A stretch of DNA of 64,000 bases, from positions 55,285-119,284 of the forward strand of contig NZ_JAJEQE010000004.1 of assembly GCF_020687205.1 (NCBI RefSeq), written 5' to 3'. The translations under genes were made by a program, and so were the position numbers. Each line of letters opens with the position of its first letter. The first letter of the stretch is position 1. Under the pieces are notes generated by a model. The model saw only the letters and a program-made list of their open reading frames with translations. It did not search any database and had not been told where the DNA came from. This stretch comes from Hominisplanchenecus faecis. GTDB taxonomy: Bacteria > Bacillota > Clostridia > Lachnospirales > Lachnospiraceae. Shown piece after piece: positions 53,259 through 62,718 of this stretch.

Positions 53259-54629
53259 TTATGCAAAGAATTTTGTATAATATCCCATCACAAAGATAAA
53301 CAGGACGATCAGCGGCAAAATGTATTTCACATAAAACGCGATCTGTCTTGGGAATTTCATACCTTTTCCGGTATTCGTCTCTTTGAGGAAATTCTCATAT
53401 CCCCATCCAAGCTTCGTCGTACAGAACAGCAGGTAGACAAGACTTCCAAGTGGCAGCAGATTGTTGCTGACAATAAAGTCCTCCAGATCCAGGATCGTGC
53501 TTCCAGCTCCAAGTGGTGTGATGCCGCTCCATACATTATAGCCAAGCACGCATGGCATAGAAAGAACCAGTACGCCGACCAGATTGATCAAAACCGCCTT
53601 TTTGCGATCCCATCCTTTCAGATCCATAGTAAAAGAAATGATATTTTCAAAAACGGCGATAACCGTAGATAAGGATGCAAATGTCATAAACAGAAAGAAT
53701 AACGTACCCCACAATCTTCCTCCTGCCATGGCGTTAAATACATTCGGCAGTGTGATAAAGATCAGGCTCGGGCCGCTGTCCGGCTGCACATTGTAGGCAA
53801 AACAGGACGGAAAAATGATCAGTCCTGACATCAGTGCCACAAAGGTATCCAGCACACAGATGCTGACTGCCTCGCCTGTCAGGGCACGCTCTTTTCCAAT
53901 GTAGCTTCCAAAGATAGCCAGTGCCCCGATTCCGATACTGAGCGTAAAGAATGCCTGTCCCATCGCAGCATAGACCACTTCACCGATCCCGGCTTCTTTT
54001 ACTTTTCCGAAATCTGGATACAGATAGAACTTCAGTCCTTCCTGTCCGCCCGGAAGCAGGACCGAACGAACTGCCAGAACGACCATCAGGGAGAGCAGAC
54101 ATACCATCATCACTTTTGTGATACGCTCCACACCTTTCTGAAGACCTTTTGCACAAATGCCGAAGCAAAGCAAAACAGCGATCGCCATAAATACCGTCAT
54201 CAGGACCGGCTGTTCGAGCATATGACTGAAGGCCTCCCCTACCTGATCGGAATTTAAGCCATCAAACTGTCCCGTTGCCATCTTCACAAAATACAGGATC
54301 ATCCATCCGGCGATCGTTGTGTAGAACATCATCAGCAAATAATTTCCGGCGATCGCACCATATTTATACAAGTGCCATTTCGTTCCTTTCGGCTCCAGAA
54401 CATCAAACGAACAGGCTGCACTTTTCTGACTCGCACGTCCGACCGCAAACTCAGCTACCATGACCGGCAGACCGAGGATCAGAAGAAACGCCAGGTAGAT
54501 CAGTACAAACGCCGCTCCTCCGTACTTTCCAACAATGTACGGAAACCTCCATACATTTCCAAGACCGATGGCACATCCTGCCGAGATCAAGATAAAACCA
54601 AGTCTTGAACCAAACTTCTCTCGTTCCAT
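53259..54629 (-). CDS. Neurotransmitter:sodium symporter (NSS/SNF) family transporter
   Basis: 456 aa with about eleven to twelve membrane segments. 'ISAGCAIGLGNVWRFPYIVGKYGGAAFVLIYLAFLLILGLPVMVAEFAVGRAS' is the N-terminal NSS signature that forms the Na and substrate site. Likely a sodium-driven amino acid importer; the substrate is not readable. Confidence 0.92.
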   Translation of the reverse strand: MEREKFGSRLGFILISAGCAIGLGNVWRFPYIVGKYGGAAFVLIYLAFLLILGLPVMVAEFAVGRASQKSAACSFDVLEPKGTKWHLYKYGAIAGNYLLMMFYTTIAGWMILYFVKMATGQFDGLNSDQVGEAFSHMLEQPVLMTVFMAIAVLLCFGICAKGLQKGVERITKVMMVCLLSLMVVLAVRSVLLPGGQEGLKFYLYPDFGKVKEAGIGEVVYAAMGQAFFTLSIGIGALAIFGSYIGKERALTGEAVSICVLDTFVALMSGLIIFPSCFAYNVQPDSGPSLIFITLPNVFNAMAGGRLWGTLFFLFMTFASLSTVIAVFENIISFTMDLKGWDRKKAVLINLVGVLVLSMPCVLGYNVWSGITPLGAGSTILDLEDFIVSNNLLPLGSLVYLLFCTTKLGWGYENFLKETNTGKGMKFPRQIAFYVKYILPLIVLFIFVMGYYTKFFA

Positions 54630-54662
54630 TTCTTACTTTTTCCTTTCTTTTTCATCTTTTCT

Positions 54663-54691
54663 TTGACAAGCAAAAATTTGTGCCCTATACT
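54663..54691 (+). promoter_or_regulatory. Promoter of the second rluA paralogue
   Basis: TTGACA, a 17-base spacer and TATACT on the plus strand. Confidence 0.75.
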
Positions 54692-54732
54692 CTTCTTTAG
54701 TTTTACAAAAAGTAACTCTGAAAGGATTTTCT

Positions 54733-55653
54733 ATGACACGTACATTTGTTTACTCCATATCTGCCGAAGAATCCGGCACAAAAATAACGGATTACCTGAG
54801 AAATCACGGCTATTCCCGCCACATTCTGACCTGTCTGAAGCATACCGACGACACGGTTCTTGTAAACGGTTTAGGCGTTTATATGAACTATGTCCTTCAG
54901 CCGGATGACCGACTGACCATTGTGATACCGGAAGAAACACCGTCGGAACATATCGTTCCTGTAAACCTTCCTTTTCCGGTTGTCTATGAAGATGAAGATC
55001 TGATGATCATCAATAAACCATCGGATATGCCGATCCATCCATCGATCCATAATTATGAGAATACACTCGCCAACGCTGCTGCCTGGTATTTTGGGCAAAA
55101 AGGAGAAAATTTTGTTTATCGCTGCATCAACCGACTGGACCGTGATACCACCGGACTTCTGATCCTGGCCAAAAACCGTTTAAGCGGTGCCCTGCTCTCC
55201 AGAATGAGTGCAGAACGTAAGATCCACCGGCAGTATCTTGCCATTGCTACAGGAGAGATTCCAAAATGTGGTACGATCGATGCACCGATCGCAAGAGCCT
55301 GTGATTCTGCCATCCTGCGGCAGGTTGATTTTGTCCATGGTGAACGGGCAATAACGCATTATCGTCTGCTTAAATTTGACGGTTTTTATTCTCTTGTGCT
55401 TTTACAGCTGGAAACGGGACGTACGCATCAGATCCGGGTTCATATGAACCACATCGGCCACCCGCTTCCCGGAGACTATCTTTACAATCCGGATTACCGG
55501 CTTATAAAAAGACAGGCTCTCCACTCTTGTCGGCTGACTTTCTGCCACCCGATCAGTGGAAAGCCCATGGATTTTACTGCCCCGATTCCGGATGATTTTA
55601 AAACATTTGCGTGCGGATGCGTGGAACTTCATCAATATGCAGATAACGGCTGA
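54733..55653 (+). CDS. RluA family pseudouridine synthase (second paralogue)
   Basis: 306 aa. 'RCINRLDRDTTGLLILAKN' near 131-149 holds the catalytic Asp; 'INKPSDMPIHPSIHNYENTL' and 'LETGRTHQIRVHMNHIGHPLPGD' are family blocks. An S4-like N-terminus is present. AAAGGA upstream. Its 3' end overlaps the convergent UPF0303 gene by 56 bp. Confidence 0.9.
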   Translation: MTRTFVYSISAEESGTKITDYLRNHGYSRHILTCLKHTDDTVLVNGLGVYMNYVLQPDDRLTIVIPEETPSEHIVPVNLPFPVVYEDEDLMIINKPSDMPIHPSIHNYENTLANAAAWYFGQKGENFVYRCINRLDRDTTGLLILAKNRLSGALLSRMSAERKIHRQYLAIATGEIPKCGTIDAPIARACDSAILRQVDFVHGERAITHYRLLKFDGFYSLVLLQLETGRTHQIRVHMNHIGHPLPGDYLYNPDYRLIKRQALHSCRLTFCHPISGKPMDFTAPIPDDFKTFACGCVELHQYADNG

Positions 55654-56098
55654 TGCTCTTTACGATCAGATCGTGATCAGAAAAATGATCCTGCCCTTCG
55701 ACCAGAATGGCTCCGATCACACCTACTTCTTCGATGCGGATCGGAAATCCTCCTCCGCAGGCTGCGTAATCTTTCTCATCAAGATACCAGTCTGCGAGCG
55801 TCTCTTCACTTTTACGCAGAAGCACACTCGTATAAAGGGAACTTCTCTCTAAGGTACGCACGGTATTCATTTTTCGCTGAAGCCACCGTTCGCTCTGAAG
55901 GTTCACACTGTCAGATGCATACTGAAATACCGTCAGCCCGTTATTCAGACGGATACTGACTGCCACCGGAAGTTTTCTTTTGATTGCTTCCGCCACGATA
56001 CAGTTGCCCACCTCCCATGCATCTGCATTTGTAAAGTGAGAAAACTGCAAAATCTCTTCCTGCATATCAAGCAGCCCCAATAATTCATCAATCGTCAT
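55598..56098 (-). CDS. UPF0303/haem-degrading-domain (GlcG/HbpS-like) family protein
   Basis: 166 aa. 'AIKRKLPVAVSIRLNNGLTVFQYA' near 38-61, 'YAACGGGFPIRI' and 'VIGAILVEGQDHFSDHDLIVKSI' are typical of the UPF0303/GlcG-like fold. Members of this fold bind haem or small ligands; the biochemical role of UPF0303 is not settled. Confidence 0.75.
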   Translation of the reverse strand: MTIDELLGLLDMQEEILQFSHFTNADAWEVGNCIVAEAIKRKLPVAVSIRLNNGLTVFQYASDSVNLQSERWLQRKMNTVRTLERSSLYTSVLLRKSEETLADWYLDEKDYAACGGGFPIRIEEVGVIGAILVEGQDHFSDHDLIVKSISRYLHIDEVPRIRTQMF

Positions 56099-56308
56099 AT
56101 GCTATCACTCCTTTTGTATCACTATGACTGTCTTTTATTCTACCACTCTTTTTGTCCGGACTCAACAAATTTCTGCTTTTCACATGCCTTTCAAAATGCT
56201 ATACTGAAGACAGGATGTCTGGATCAAAACAGGAAGCCGCAATATGTGCCTTCTCGTCTGATACCCACATCAAAAATATTGAAAAAAACAGAAAGAGAGG
56301 TTTTTCCA

Positions 56309-56788
56309 TTGAAAAAAATAGCAAGTTTCACCATAGACCATATCAAACTGCAGCCGGGCATTTATGTATCCCGCAAGGATCACATCGGTGCAGATACGAT
56401 CACAACGTTTGATCTTCGCATGACTTCCCCAAATGAGGAACCGGTCATGAATACCGCTGAACTCCACACGATCGAGCATCTCGGAGCTACTTTCCTTCGC
56501 AATCATCCGACTTTTGCTGATAAAACCGTATACTTTGGCCCGATGGGCTGTCGCACCGGTTTTTATCTGCTTCTCGCAGGAGATTATGAATCCAAAGAGA
56601 TCGTCCCTCTGGTCACAGAAATGTTTACCTTTATCCGCGATTTCCACGATGAAGTACCTGGGGCATCACCAAAAGACTGCGGCAATTATCTGGATATGAA
56701 TCTTTCCATGGCAAACTACCTGGCAAAAAAATATTTAGATGAAGTTCTGACCGATATCAAAGCAGACCGCCTGATCTATCCGGAATGA
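56309..56788 (+). CDS. luxS: S-ribosylhomocysteine lyase
   Basis: 159 aa. It splits S-ribosylhomocysteine to homocysteine and the AI-2 precursor. 'HTIEHLGATFLRN' carries the HxxEH metal site and 'GPMGCRTGFYLLLAG' the catalytic Cys. The start is TTG at 56309 with AGAGAGG upstream; family length (about 157) supports it. -10 TATACT at 56200-56205 is the likely promoter. No SAM riboswitch pattern in the leader. Its stop abuts the convergent DUF5662 gene. Confidence 0.92.
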   Translation: MKKIASFTIDHIKLQPGIYVSRKDHIGADTITTFDLRMTSPNEEPVMNTAELHTIEHLGATFLRNHPTFADKTVYFGPMGCRTGFYLLLAGDYESKEIVPLVTEMFTFIRDFHDEVPGASPKDCGNYLDMNLSMANYLAKKYLDEVLTDIKADRLIYPE

Positions 56789-57331
56789 TCACTTTCCTTT
56801 CAGGTAAACCTGCCGGATATAACGGTAAAGATAATCTTCGCCTTTTTTATCGAGGATTGTCAACAGTTTTACCAGATCTTTTTCTGTCTGGGGATGCATC
56901 ATATAATGGTGCTTCCCCTTTTCATAATACTGCAGCGGGAAATGATCGTTATAGTTTTTTCCGTTGTAGATCTTGGATGCCGCCATACGATCCATCATCA
57001 TCTCTGCGATATATTTTCTCGGCATCGGCATACCGGTCATCGGGTTGCCGTCTTTTTCCACACTGTAATCGATCCAGTATTCAAAATGATGGCGGTTGCG
57101 TCCTTTGTGATGCAACCATGCTTTGGATACGCCGGTCTCTTCTCTCTCTGCATTGTTCGGACTGCGGTTGCCCTGATAATATTTGCATCCGACCAGAAAC
57201 TCCGTCGGCGAATATTTTGACAGGTCGTGTGTCAGTCCCTGTTTGTAAAGTCCGATTTTAAAACACTCTTTCATCACCAGGATCTTATGCCTTGTGATGG
57301 TTGTGAAGTGTCCGATTACTTTCTTTAACAT
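56789..57331 (-). CDS. DUF5662 family protein
   Basis: 180 aa, soluble, rich in His and Tyr. 'GLTHDLSKYSPTEFLVGCKYYQGN' near 31-54 and 'HHKGRNRHHFEYWIDY' near 74-89 have an HD-like His-Asp pattern. The family has no known function. It starts 47 bp before the GH13 stop on the same strand, so it depends on upstream transcription. Confidence 0.75.
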   Translation of the reverse strand: MLKKVIGHFTTITRHKILVMKECFKIGLYKQGLTHDLSKYSPTEFLVGCKYYQGNRSPNNAEREETGVSKAWLHHKGRNRHHFEYWIDYSVEKDGNPMTGMPMPRKYIAEMMMDRMAASKIYNGKNYNDHFPLQYYEKGKHHYMMHPQTEKDLVKLLTILDKKGEDYLYRYIRQVYLKGK

Positions 57332-59150
57332 CTTTATGCTTCCTTCCAATCAACACAATTACCGTCCTTGACGATACCTGTACCTGTCTGCTGTCCGGCA
57401 ACAGACGCCATTTGTCCTCTTCCAAAATGCCCTCACTCGTATCCAGAGCCACATTCCAGCGATAGCCGCCCGGCAAAGCCGGAAGTGCAAAAGTATGCTC
57501 CATCCAGTGCATATTATAGGCAATATAGATCAGTTCATCCTCATCGGCATATTTGCCGCAGTACATGACACCGATCTTACGGTTCTGCCCGTCCAGTTCC
57601 CCATACCACGCACTGCTGCTGTGATAGGAAATCCCCGGAAAACCGCAGGATAAGCTGTCCGTCATGCTCAGTTCCTGTCCCATATGCAGGATTTTATGCT
57701 TTTTGCGAAATGCGATCAGATCTTTTACAAACCGGAACATTTCACTGTTTCCGGATTTATATCCTTTCCAGTCAAGCCAGGAAATCTCATTGTCCAGACA
57801 ATATGGATTGTTGTTGCCAAGCTGCGAGTTGCAGAACTCATCCCCGGCAAGGATCATCGGCGTTCCTGCCGACAAAAGCAGCATACACCATGCATTTTTC
57901 ATCTGACGGTTTCGAAGCTCCAGAATTTTCTTTTTGCGGCTTTTTCCTTCTTCTCCGCAGTTCCAGCTGTAATTCTGCACTCTTCCGTCACGGTTCTGCT
58001 CGCCGTTATCTTCATTGTGACGTTCTTCATAAGATACCAGGTCACATAATGTGAACCCGTCATGGCTTGCTATGTAATTGATCAGCCCGCTGCCCTTTGG
58101 ATTCCGCCTCATCCGCTCTGCAAATGCTTTCAAGCTCTCTTCGTCTCCTTTTAAGAAACGCCGGACATCGATCATAAACCCATCGTTGCACTCTGCCACC
58201 ATCCGTTTTTTTGGCAGATTCTTCTTGCCATAGATCTCCTCCACCGGGAAATAAATATTTAAAAGCTTGGTATCTGCAAACAGTGGATCCGTCGCCATCA
58301 GGTTACAGATGCCCTGCACGCCGCGGACATGAAATCCATCCACATGATATTCCTGCACCCAGTATTGCAGACATTCTGTAATATAACGCGGGCTGCATCC
58401 TTCCGGAAAATAAAATTCCATCAGAACTTCGATACCAAGACGGTGCATGGTCTTTACCATATCTTTAAATTCACGCACCGGATCTTTTGTCGCTGCATAG
58501 GCACGTTTCGGGGCAAAATGAAAGGCCTTTGTATAGCCCCAGTAGTTCAGACGCTTCGGAAGCTCTTCTTCTTTACGGTACCGGGCATGTGTTTTCACAG
58601 ACTCCATTTCAGTGAATTCATAGGCCGGCATCAGCTTGATCTGATTGATGCCAAGCTCTTTGAAATATTCTGCCTTCTCGGTGATTCCAAGGAAGGTTCC
58701 CTTATGACGCACACCGGAATAACGCTGTTTTGTAAACCCACGTACATGAAAGCTGTACATCACGGCATCTTCGTATGCGATCTGCGGTTTCCGGTCATCC
58801 TCCCAGTCGTAATTTCCGGCGATCATCGCACAGCGGACTTCGTGTCCCTCCGGATGCTCCTCACCAAATTTCCCGGTTCCGATCAGTACTTTTGCATAAG
58901 GATCCAAAGTTACTTTTCCATCTATGCAAAAATTGTATTCATATCGTGCAGATGCTATTTTTTCTGCTTTGACACAGACGATATCTCCAATCGTGTTTGT
59001 TGCAGGAAACGGTATTTCCTGCATTACTTCTTTACTGCCTTTTTTATAAAGAAGCAGGCTGGCTTCTTCGTTGTTTTTGCGTTCCATCGAAAAGACGATT
59101 CCGTCTTTGACCGGAACGGCTCCCATTGCCTGGAATGTTTCCACTTTCAT
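57285..59150 (-). CDS. GH13 glycogen-debranching-like protein, probably catalytically inactive
   Basis: 621 aa. A CBM48-like N-terminal domain (about 8-110) and a GH13 barrel follow the GlgX/isoamylase order. 'SFHVRGFT' (133), 'LNYWGYTKAFHFAPKRAYA' (201), the acid/base region 'RMVAECND' (Glu320) and 'YIASHDGFTLCDLVSYEERHNEDNG' (His363, Asp364) are kept. But region II reads 'EVLMEFYFPEG' instead of DxxxNH, and the nucleophile block reads 'DGFHVRG' (271-277) instead of DGFRFDL, so the Asp nucleophile and invariant Arg are lost. The ATG overlaps the ABC-F stop (TGATG). Confidence 0.85.
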   Translation of the reverse strand: MKVETFQAMGAVPVKDGIVFSMERKNNEEASLLLYKKGSKEVMQEIPFPATNTIGDIVCVKAEKIASARYEYNFCIDGKVTLDPYAKVLIGTGKFGEEHPEGHEVRCAMIAGNYDWEDDRKPQIAYEDAVMYSFHVRGFTKQRYSGVRHKGTFLGITEKAEYFKELGINQIKLMPAYEFTEMESVKTHARYRKEEELPKRLNYWGYTKAFHFAPKRAYAATKDPVREFKDMVKTMHRLGIEVLMEFYFPEGCSPRYITECLQYWVQEYHVDGFHVRGVQGICNLMATDPLFADTKLLNIYFPVEEIYGKKNLPKKRMVAECNDGFMIDVRRFLKGDEESLKAFAERMRRNPKGSGLINYIASHDGFTLCDLVSYEERHNEDNGEQNRDGRVQNYSWNCGEEGKSRKKKILELRNRQMKNAWCMLLLSAGTPMILAGDEFCNSQLGNNNPYCLDNEISWLDWKGYKSGNSEMFRFVKDLIAFRKKHKILHMGQELSMTDSLSCGFPGISYHSSSAWYGELDGQNRKIGVMYCGKYADEDELIYIAYNMHWMEHTFALPALPGGYRWNVALDTSEGILEEDKWRLLPDSRQVQVSSRTVIVLIGRKHKDVKESNRTLHNHHKA

Positions 59151-60985
59151 CAACCTTTCTGTGACTCTATTTTTTCCGCCAGATCATTTAAATAAACCCA
59201 TCGATTCATCTTTTCTTCCAGTGCATGCTCCGCCTTTTCTTTTTCTTTCATCAGTTCGTTTAATTTTCCCGGATTTGTTGCATTTGCCAGAATCTCAGCT
59301 TCCAGAGCGGCGATCCCATCTTCTAACTGTGCGATGTCGTCATCGATCGTTTCAAATTCTTTCTGTTCTTTATAGGAAAATTTCAGTTTTGTCTTACGGT
59401 TCTGCTTCCAGTCTCTGGAAGATTTTGAACTCCCTTCCTCAGACTTTCCCTTTCCGGATTTCCTGAAAAGTGCATTCCCGCTTTCCGATGTTTCTTGTGA
59501 TGTTCTTTTCTGTTTTGTTTCCAGATAGTCGGTATAACCACCTTCGTACTGCTGCAAATGACCGTTTCCGTCAAATTCAAAAATGCGGTCCACCACATTG
59601 TCCAGAAAATAGCGGTCATGGGATACGGTGATCACAATCCCCGGAAAACTGTTCAGGAAATCCTCCAGAATCGTCAGCGTCTGAATATCAATATCATTGG
59701 AGAGCTCATCAAACAGATATACATTTGCCCCGGTAAAAATAACTTTCAGCAGGTACAGTCTTTTTTTCTCCCCGCCGGAAAGCTTGGATACCGGTGCATA
59801 CTGCATTTCCGGTGTAAACAGAAATCGCTCCAGCATCTGAGATGCCGAGATCTTCCCGTCTTTTGTCGGCAGATACTCTGCCACATCTTTGATGTAATCG
59901 ATCACCCGCTGCTCGGTATTCATATCCGGCACTTCCTGTGCAAAATATCCAAGCTGAATCGTCTCACCGATCTCCACGCTCCCACTGTCCGGCTCGATCA
60001 GCCCGGCAATGATCTTGATCAGCGTTGATTTGCCGCATCCGTTCGGTCCGATGATGCCAAGCCGCTGATTTTTCAGAACAATGTAATCAAAATCATCGAT
60101 CAGTACTTTCTCTCCGTAGCGTTTGCTGATATGATGCAGTTCTACTGTCTTTCTGCCCATCCTTGCAGCTGTTGCTTCAATCTCAAGTGTGGCGTCACTG
60201 ACCGGTGCTTTTCCCGCTTTTAAAGCCTCAAGACGCTCCAGTCTCGCACGCTGTTTGGTACTTCTCGCACGACAGCCGCGTTTTGCCCATTCAAGTTCCA
60301 TACGAAGGACGCTCTGTCTTTTTCGCTCCGTTGCCAGTGCCATCTCTTCTCTTTGCACTTTCAGCTCCAGAAATTTTGAATAATTTGCTTCATAACTGTA
60401 AATTTTCCCATGATCCAGCTCCAGGATCCGATTACTCACACGATCCAGGAAATAGCGATCATGCGTTACCATGATCACGGTTCCTTTATAACGATTCAAA
60501 TAGTCTTCCAGCCATGTGAGCATCTCATTATCCAAATGGTTGGTCGGCTCGTCCAGCAGCAGTACATCAAAATCCTGCACCAGTGTCCGTACAAGTGCCG
60601 CCTTTCTCCTCTGACCACCGGAAAGCTCTGCCAGCGGCTGCTCATGATCCAAAATGCCCAGCTGATTGAGCATGCTCTTTGCTTCACTTTGCAGTGTCCA
60701 GTCCATGTCCCACATACCATCTGTCACATAGGAAAGTACGGTTTTTTCTTCCGGAAATGCCGGATTCTGCTGCAGGTATACGATCCGAATCCCGTTCTGT
60801 GTGATCACCTGCCCTTCATCTGGCTGTTCCAGTCCGGCAAGCACACGCAAAAGTGTTGTCTTTCCGGTTCCGTTGATACCGATCACACCAATCTTCTCTC
60901 CTTCGGAAATGCCACAGGAAACGTCATCAAAAATCACTTTTCCGCCAAAAATCTTGCTGATATGTTCTATATTGATAATATTCAT
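59150..60985 (-). CDS. ABC-F family ATPase (Uup-like)
   Basis: 611 aa, two ABC domains in one chain, no membrane segment. Walker A 'GINGTGKTT' and 'GPNGCGKST'; signatures 'LSGGQRRKAALVR' and 'LSGGEKKRLYLLK'. Between them lies the 'RMELEWAKRGCRARSTKQRARLERL' linker region of the Uup subgroup. The C-terminus is a Lys/Glu coiled coil (about 540-605). ABC-F proteins act on ribosomes. AAGGAG lies 10 bases upstream. Confidence 0.92.
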   Translation of the reverse strand: MNIINIEHISKIFGGKVIFDDVSCGISEGEKIGVIGINGTGKTTLLRVLAGLEQPDEGQVITQNGIRIVYLQQNPAFPEEKTVLSYVTDGMWDMDWTLQSEAKSMLNQLGILDHEQPLAELSGGQRRKAALVRTLVQDFDVLLLDEPTNHLDNEMLTWLEDYLNRYKGTVIMVTHDRYFLDRVSNRILELDHGKIYSYEANYSKFLELKVQREEMALATERKRQSVLRMELEWAKRGCRARSTKQRARLERLEALKAGKAPVSDATLEIEATAARMGRKTVELHHISKRYGEKVLIDDFDYIVLKNQRLGIIGPNGCGKSTLIKIIAGLIEPDSGSVEIGETIQLGYFAQEVPDMNTEQRVIDYIKDVAEYLPTKDGKISASQMLERFLFTPEMQYAPVSKLSGGEKKRLYLLKVIFTGANVYLFDELSNDIDIQTLTILEDFLNSFPGIVITVSHDRYFLDNVVDRIFEFDGNGHLQQYEGGYTDYLETKQKRTSQETSESGNALFRKSGKGKSEEGSSKSSRDWKQNRKTKLKFSYKEQKEFETIDDDIAQLEDGIAALEAEILANATNPGKLNELMKEKEKAEHALEEKMNRWVYLNDLAEKIESQKG

Positions 60986-61019
60986 AAAATGCCGGCTCCT
61001 TGTCTCTGTCTTCTATACA

Positions 61020-61048
61020 ATTATACTAAAGCAAAAGATGCATTGCAA
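61020..61048 (-). promoter_or_regulatory. Promoter of the ABC-F/GH13/DUF5662 unit
   Basis: TTGCAA, a 17-base spacer and TATAAT on the minus strand. Confidence 0.75.
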
Positions 61049-61113
61049 TAAGAAACTGTAAATTGTCTCTTTTCACAATGCACCTTGCATTATATTCACA
61101 CTCTTTTTCCGTT

Positions 61114-61434
61114 TCAAAGATCAATATCCAGCTCAACCGGACAATGATCAGAACCCATGATTTCCGTGTGAATCTTGGCATCCACCAGTTTTTCCTTCAG
61201 ACTTTCCGAGACACAGAAATAATCAATACGCCATCCGGCATTTTTCTTCCTTGCCTGGAAACGATAAGACCACCAGGAATAGATTCCTTCCTGATCCGGA
61301 TAAAAATAGCGATAGGTGTCGATAAATCCCTGTCCCAGCAATGTAGAAAATTTTCCGCGTTCCTCATCCGTAAAACCGGCATTTTTTCGGTTGGTTTTTG
61401 GATTCTTCAAATCAATTTCTTTGTGTGCCACATT
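61114..61434 (-). pseudogene. exoA: exoA/xth C-terminal part, interrupted by a prophage
   Basis: The minus-strand frame reads '[22 protein letters not shown]' (from Asn at 61434), then '[10 protein letters not shown]' and '[10 protein letters not shown]', which is the C-terminal half of exodeoxyribonuclease III with its Asp-His pair. The N-terminal about 150 residues, with the metal-binding Glu and the GDLN block, are missing. The frame continues upstream into unrelated sequence, so the gene is broken at about 61435. The 5' part should lie beyond the window. Confidence 0.8.
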
Positions 61435-61445
61435 TATTGCCCCAT
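61425..61445. other. Putative prophage attachment junction in exoA
   Basis: The point where exoA homology stops and prophage sequence starts. The exact core is not readable from one end; it is around the NVAHKE codons. Confidence 0.55.
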
Positions 61446-61479
61446 CGTCATATAAATTTACCTGAACAGGAGGATTGTT

Positions 61480-61719
61480 ATGCGAATCACATGGAAAGAC
61501 AGCCTTGCTGTCACAAAAAAATCTTTCAAATACAGAAAACACTTAATATCACCATACAAAGATGGCTGGATCGTCGACCTGCCCGATGACAATAATATAT
61601 ATGCCAATCAGTACTGTGTCAAGAACGCTGTAGATTTGGCTCTTGGTGGTAATGAATCACGAAAATCAATAAGTGAAAAACGTATCAGATATGGTATTCA
61701 AATCATCGGTAAAAAATAA
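61480..61719 (+). CDS. 79-aa protein of the prophage
   Basis: ATG at 61480 with AGGAGG 5 bases upstream. Basic, soluble product ('[20 protein letters not shown]', '[18 protein letters not shown]') with no recognised domain. It starts within 50 bp of the exoA junction and ends in its own terminator, so it is an independent gene. Confidence 0.65.
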   Translation: MRITWKDSLAVTKKSFKYRKHLISPYKDGWIVDLPDDNNIYANQYCVKNAVDLALGGNESRKSISEKRIRYGIQIIGKK

Positions 61720-61724
61720 ACCTT

Positions 61725-61757
61725 AGCCCTGTCATAATGCTGGCAGGGCTTGTTTTT
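61725..61757 (+). terminator. Terminator of the 79-aa gene
   Basis: AGCCCTG/CAGGGCT stem followed by TGTTTTT. Confidence 0.8.
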
Positions 61758-62631
61758 ATACTCTTGTCACTTTTTTGAGATACACCCATCCTGAGCCGTT
61801 TTTCAGTCTGCCGAATCCGTTCTTTTCCTCGGCAATCACATACGTTCCAGGCTGGATATTCTTCACACGTCTGTAAGTTTTCGCCGGTCCTGTCCTGATC
61901 GGGACGTTGTTGCTTTTGGGCTGTACCTTGTATGGGAGTTTGGCTGATGTATATACCTTTTTACCGGCATCGTTGTAAACATGATAACCGGCGTGCTGAT
62001 CTGCACACTGCTTGGCTTTCTTGAGCGTCTGAAATGCCCCAATCTGGCTGCTGGCGTTTTTCCAGGTCTTGCGGACACGGTACCATGGTTTCGTGGTTGC
62101 CGGAAGAATGTCGTCGGATCCGGCAATTTTTTTCTTGAACTCGTCCCACGTCCAGCTGGTATTATAGTGGTTGTTGTGTACATACGGTGCCGGGCATACC
62201 TTATTGACAATATCATAGTGCCGCAGAACGTGGTCTGCAGCGATTCCAAGCTGCCCCATCAGATGCCTTACCAACCATACACAGGCTTCCTGCGTCTCTT
62301 TCGTAAAATACCATTTCGGGTCAGATGCAAGTGCAGCGTTGCCGTCACACTTGCAGCACATCTCGATACTGATCGTGTTGTAGTTGTTGGCTTCCGGGTG
62401 CTTCTGGGTGTAATAACCGGCTGTTCCTACCGCCCACGGCACGGCGTCCAGACTGCATCGCTGGTAGATGGTGCCGTCCCAGTAGATATAGAAATGGGCA
62501 CCGCATCCATCAGATGCCAGATCGTGAGCCTGACCGACCACGCCCAGATAATGCACTGCGATGTGCTTCTTTTTGTTTCCCCATGCTGGGACCCTGGATG
62601 ATGATATGGCGTTTGTGATTTTGTAACTCAT
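61756..62631 (-). CDS. N-acetylmuramoyl-L-alanine amidase (prophage endolysin)
   Basis: 291 aa. The Amidase_2 domain (about 20-170) carries His in 'IAVHYLGVVGQA', 'GAHFYIYWDGTIYQRC', 'HVLRHYDIVNKVCPAPY' (Zn ligands His/His/Cys pattern). The C-terminal part (about 195-291) has an SPOR-like middle and an SH3-type end ('NNVPIRTGPAKTYRRVKNIQPGTYVIAE'). The start at 62631 has GGCAGG upstream. No holin is in the window. It cleaves peptidoglycan at lysis. Confidence 0.9.
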   Translation of the reverse strand: MSYKITNAISSSRVPAWGNKKKHIAVHYLGVVGQAHDLASDGCGAHFYIYWDGTIYQRCSLDAVPWAVGTAGYYTQKHPEANNYNTISIEMCCKCDGNAALASDPKWYFTKETQEACVWLVRHLMGQLGIAADHVLRHYDIVNKVCPAPYVHNNHYNTSWTWDEFKKKIAGSDDILPATTKPWYRVRKTWKNASSQIGAFQTLKKAKQCADQHAGYHVYNDAGKKVYTSAKLPYKVQPKSNNVPIRTGPAKTYRRVKNIQPGTYVIAEEKNGFGRLKNGSGWVYLKKVTRV

Positions 62632-62661
62632 AGTTTTACCTGCCTTTCTTTTTTTGTATAC

Positions 62662-62689
62662 AAAAAGAGAGCCTGTTTCCAAGCTCTCT
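62662..62689 (-). terminator. Terminator of the small regulator gene
   Basis: GAGAGC-N10-GCTCTC stem followed by TTTTTG on the minus strand. Confidence 0.85.
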
Positions 62690-62718
62690 CAATGTCTAAT
62701 ATAATTATGATTATTCTG

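Noticed and set aside
56206..56308. SAM or SAH riboswitch upstream of luxS
   Set aside because: No conserved core motifs; the leader is unstructured and AT-rich.
61435..61542. Extension of the exoA frame upstream as a genuine N-terminus
   Set aside because: The residues do not resemble exonuclease III; the frame only happens to stay open in prophage sequence.
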